Source: Salibacterium aidingense DSM 18341
GTDB lineage: Bacteria; Bacillota; Bacilli; Bacillales; Marinococcaceae
Direction of reading: 5' to 3'
Length of the DNA stretch: 54,937 nucleotides
NCBI RefSeq assembly: GCF_000429685.1
Contig: NZ_AUCI01000022.1
Location: forward strand, 1-54,937
In this document: piece after piece, positions 53,528 to 54,937 of the stretch
Layout: each line of letters starts with the position of its first letter
Numbering within the stretch: position 1 is the stretch's first letter
Translations under genes and position numbers: made by a program
The notes under the pieces: generated by a model
The model's input: the letters and a program-made list of their open reading frames with translations, nothing else
Databases searched by the model: none
What the model was told of the DNA's origin: nothing

Positions 53528-54238
53528 TTAAGAAGGAAGCGTCATTTCTACTTCAAGCACACCCTTCGTTTTTACCAGCTGGTCATAAAGGTGGGTGCGG
53601 TTCATCTGATTCGACCCTTCTATATGAAATACAAACGATAACTTTCGTTCCTGCTGTTCCGTATTATCCGCACTCCCGGTTACCTTTTTGACCAATACGT
53701 TCTCCTTCTCAAACATCTCCACAATCTCTGAGAGGGCGGCATATTGATTATCCAGCATGACTTCAATTTTTTCATCCCGGGGAGAAGAACGGAAAAACCG
53801 TTCTATATTGTTTAAGAAAAACAGGCTTAACAACACAACAACAGTAGTTAAAATAGCCGCAAAATACATGCCTGCTCCTGCAGCCAAACCTATAGCAGCC
53901 ACAACCCAGATTGAAGCAGCGGTGGTCAATCCCTTAATGGAGACCCCCTGCACAATAATCGTTCCCGCTCCTAAAAATCCCACCCCGCTAATCACATAGG
54001 AAGCTAAACGGGAAGGATCATACGCCGAAACTCCCGGATTTTCTTCAAGATACGATTGAAACCCAAAAAGAGCCATGACCATAGCTAAACATGCTCCTGT
54101 GCCTACCAGCAGGTGGGTGCGGAAACCTGCCGGGTGTCTTTTGTATTCCCGTTCCGCTCCAATAAGACCAGCCAGGCATGCCGCTGATAAGATTCGTGCC
54201 ATTATTATATAAGATTCCTGTGACATAAATGCATCCAT
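53528..54238 (-). CDS. MgtC/SapB-family membrane protein
   Basis: A 236-residue protein with four to five membrane spans: SYIIMARILSAACLAGLIGA, THLLVGTGACLAMVMALFG, ASYVISGVGFLGAGTIIV and AASIWVVAAIGLAAGAGMYF, then AAILTTVVVLLSLFF. The GAEREYKRHPAGFRTH loop after TM1 is the family hallmark. A soluble ACT-like domain (about 150-236) follows. The family is linked to magnesium limitation and acid or host stress; the Bacillus member's role is uncertain. Start MDAF at 54238 has AAAGGGGA upstream; the earlier ATG lacks one. Confidence 0.88.
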   Translation of the reverse strand: MDAFMSQESYIIMARILSAACLAGLIGAEREYKRHPAGFRTHLLVGTGACLAMVMALFGFQSYLEENPGVSAYDPSRLASYVISGVGFLGAGTIIVQGVSIKGLTTAASIWVVAAIGLAAGAGMYFAAILTTVVVLLSLFFLNNIERFFRSSPRDEKIEVMLDNQYAALSEIVEMFEKENVLVKKVTGSADNTEQQERKLSFVFHIEGSNQMNRTHLYDQLVKTKGVLEVEMTLPS

Positions 54239-54629
54239 AATACATCCCCTTTCTGCCTTCGCCTTTTTATCATGTAAATATTCATTCATTATAACTTATA
54301 TGTTTCTTGCCGAGAATATTTGTTCTGCTGCGATTATCCCCTGTACCACCAAATCAAAAACCTGTTTTTTATATAATTTTTTGAGCTGCAGTACAAGGAA
54401 AGATCGCCCAAGGCCATCACTAAAGAAGCTTCCAGCACATTGCTTTGTTACGGTGACAAAGGGAGGGAGTTGGCGAAGCCCGTGCGGACATTCATTCCGT
54501 TAAATGGGATAATTCGCGGCCAGGGGCGGGTTTTTCGGACATTTGTTCCGCTATCCGGGCGTAGACCGCTTCTTTGCCATTCAAAAAGGGAAAATAACGG
54601 AATAGATGTCCGAATGCTCCTTCAAAAAA
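54239..54629. other. Non-coding region with CGGACAT repeats
   Basis: About 390 bp without a convincing gene. It holds the three CGGACAT motifs (see the repeat entry) and an A+T-rich stretch upstream of mgtC with TATAAT near 54291 but no clear -35. Confidence 0.4.
54485..54612. repeat. Three CGGACATNNRTTCCG motifs
   Basis: CGGACATTCATTCCG at 485-499, CGGACATTTGTTCCG at 536-550 (both direct), and the same motif inverted (CGGAATAGATGTCCG) at 598-612. Copies 2 and 3 can form a hairpin with nearly complementary arms. Spacing is 51 and 62 bp. Confidence 0.65.
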
Positions 54630-54696
54630 AGGGTCACGTCAATAATTTTGTGTAAGATGGCAGGGACCCTTTATGAACACTAGAATTATTTCTTTT

Positions 54697-54734
54697 ATTC
54701 CTCCCACCTTCCCCTAGGGGAAGGTGGGAGGAAT
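54697..54734. other. 38-bp perfect palindrome
   Basis: The axis is CCCCT|AGGGG at 54715/54716 and every one of 19 bases on each side pairs. It has no loop and lies 8 bp beyond the transposase stop inside the IS end. A T-rich tract follows only in the plus direction. Confidence 0.8.
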
Positions 54735-54742
54735 TTTTCATT

Positions 54743-54937
54743 TTAGCTCGTGGTTCCATATTTTTCCCAAAACTTTTGTTGAAGCTCTGCCTTCTTCTTC
54801 GCAAAGCCGTGAGCCGTTTGTTGTTTGTTCTCATTAAACCGAATGCATTGGAGATAAATCATTTTCTCCACCGCCCGTTCGGTAGGGAAGGTGACACTCT
54901 TTTTGCTTCGGCGTTTGATTTCCGACATGAAGCGTTC
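54743..54937 (-). CDS. IS256-family transposase, C-terminal fragment
   Basis: 65 residues ending ...KFWEKYGTTS; the N-terminus lies beyond the window. ERFMSEIKRRSKKSVTFPTE matches the C-terminal block of mutator-type transposases (ER.N.EIKRR..V...FP). It lacks the DDE residues, which lie upstream in these enzymes. Whether the gene is intact cannot be judged. Confidence 0.75.
   Translation of the reverse strand, partial: ERFMSEIKRRSKKSVTFPTERAVEKMIYLQCIRFNENKQQTAHGFAKKKAELQQKFWEKYGTTS

Larger units (their letters stand above)
54630..54937 (-). mobile_element. Right end of an IS256-family element (truncated by window)
   Basis: The end carries a transposase C-terminus and, near 54633-54675, GGGTCACG..TTTTGTGTAAGATGGC..GGGACCC, resembling the terminal inverted repeat of IS256-type elements from memory. 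The left end lies outside the window, so neither the other repeat nor the target duplication can be seen. Confidence 0.65.

Overview
The window carries the core translation and transcription supercluster of a low-to-mid G+C Gram-positive bacterium of the Bacillaceae type. Gene order and protein sequences closely match the Bacillus ctsR-to-truA region: a Bacillus-type SigH, a CtsR/McsA/McsB/ClpC operon, a separate Bacillus-like rpoB and rpoC, a zinc-type S14, YbxF/L7Ae and a KOW protein between map and infA. Genus and species cannot be fixed from the sequence. Every convincing gene is on the minus strand, so transcription runs from high to low coordinates.

Right edge (about 54240-54937): the truncated 3' end of an IS256-type transposase gene, a 38-bp perfect palindrome, three copies of a CGGACAT..TTCCG motif and otherwise non-coding DNA. 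An MgtC/SapB membrane protein gene (54238-53528) follows. Then comes the stress operon ctsR-mcsA-mcsB-clpC-radA (53413-47318), with a SigA promoter and a CtsR-like operator. disA, which normally sits between radA and yacL, is absent; yacL has its own strong promoter. ispD-ispF-gltX follow, then a cysteine T-box leader and cysE-cysS-mrnC-rlmB-yacP, then sigH, secE-nusG, rplK-rplA, an L10 leader with rplJ-rplL, rsmC, rpoB-rpoC, ybxF, the str operon (rpsL-rpsG-fusA-tuf) and the S10/spc/alpha ribosomal cluster (rpsJ to rplQ). The cluster closes with ecfA1-ecfA2-ecfT-truA and a terminator. rplM-rpsI, the usual next genes, are not found; rpmG is missing between sigH and secE.

Left edge (1-2030): an accessory patch in place of rplM-rpsI. 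It holds a decayed toxin-antitoxin locus (intact XRE antitoxin; toxin gene with one frameshift and an in-frame stop), an unknown gene broken by two frameshifts, a highly structured non-coding segment with mutually exclusive helices (366-516), a long imperfect palindrome (163-273) and a 22-bp direct repeat.

Functionally the window couples ribosome assembly (about 28 ribosomal proteins, IF-1, EF-G, EF-Tu), RNA polymerase (alpha, beta, beta', SigH, NusG), protein export and maturation (SecY, SecE, Map), nucleotide balance (Adk), RNA modification and decay (RlmB, Mini-III, Rae1/YacP, RsmC-like), amino-acid and isoprenoid supply (CysE, CysS, GltX, IspD, IspF), energy-coupled vitamin import (EcfA1A2T) and protein quality control (CtsR regulon). 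Regulation is visible as SigA promoters, a CtsR operator, a T-box, ribosomal-protein leaders and many intrinsic terminators. I see no rRNA, tRNA or CRISPR. The best candidates for something new are the alternative-helix element at 366-516, the nusG initiation hairpin, the loss of disA, and the adenylate kinase with two of its four zinc ligands replaced.
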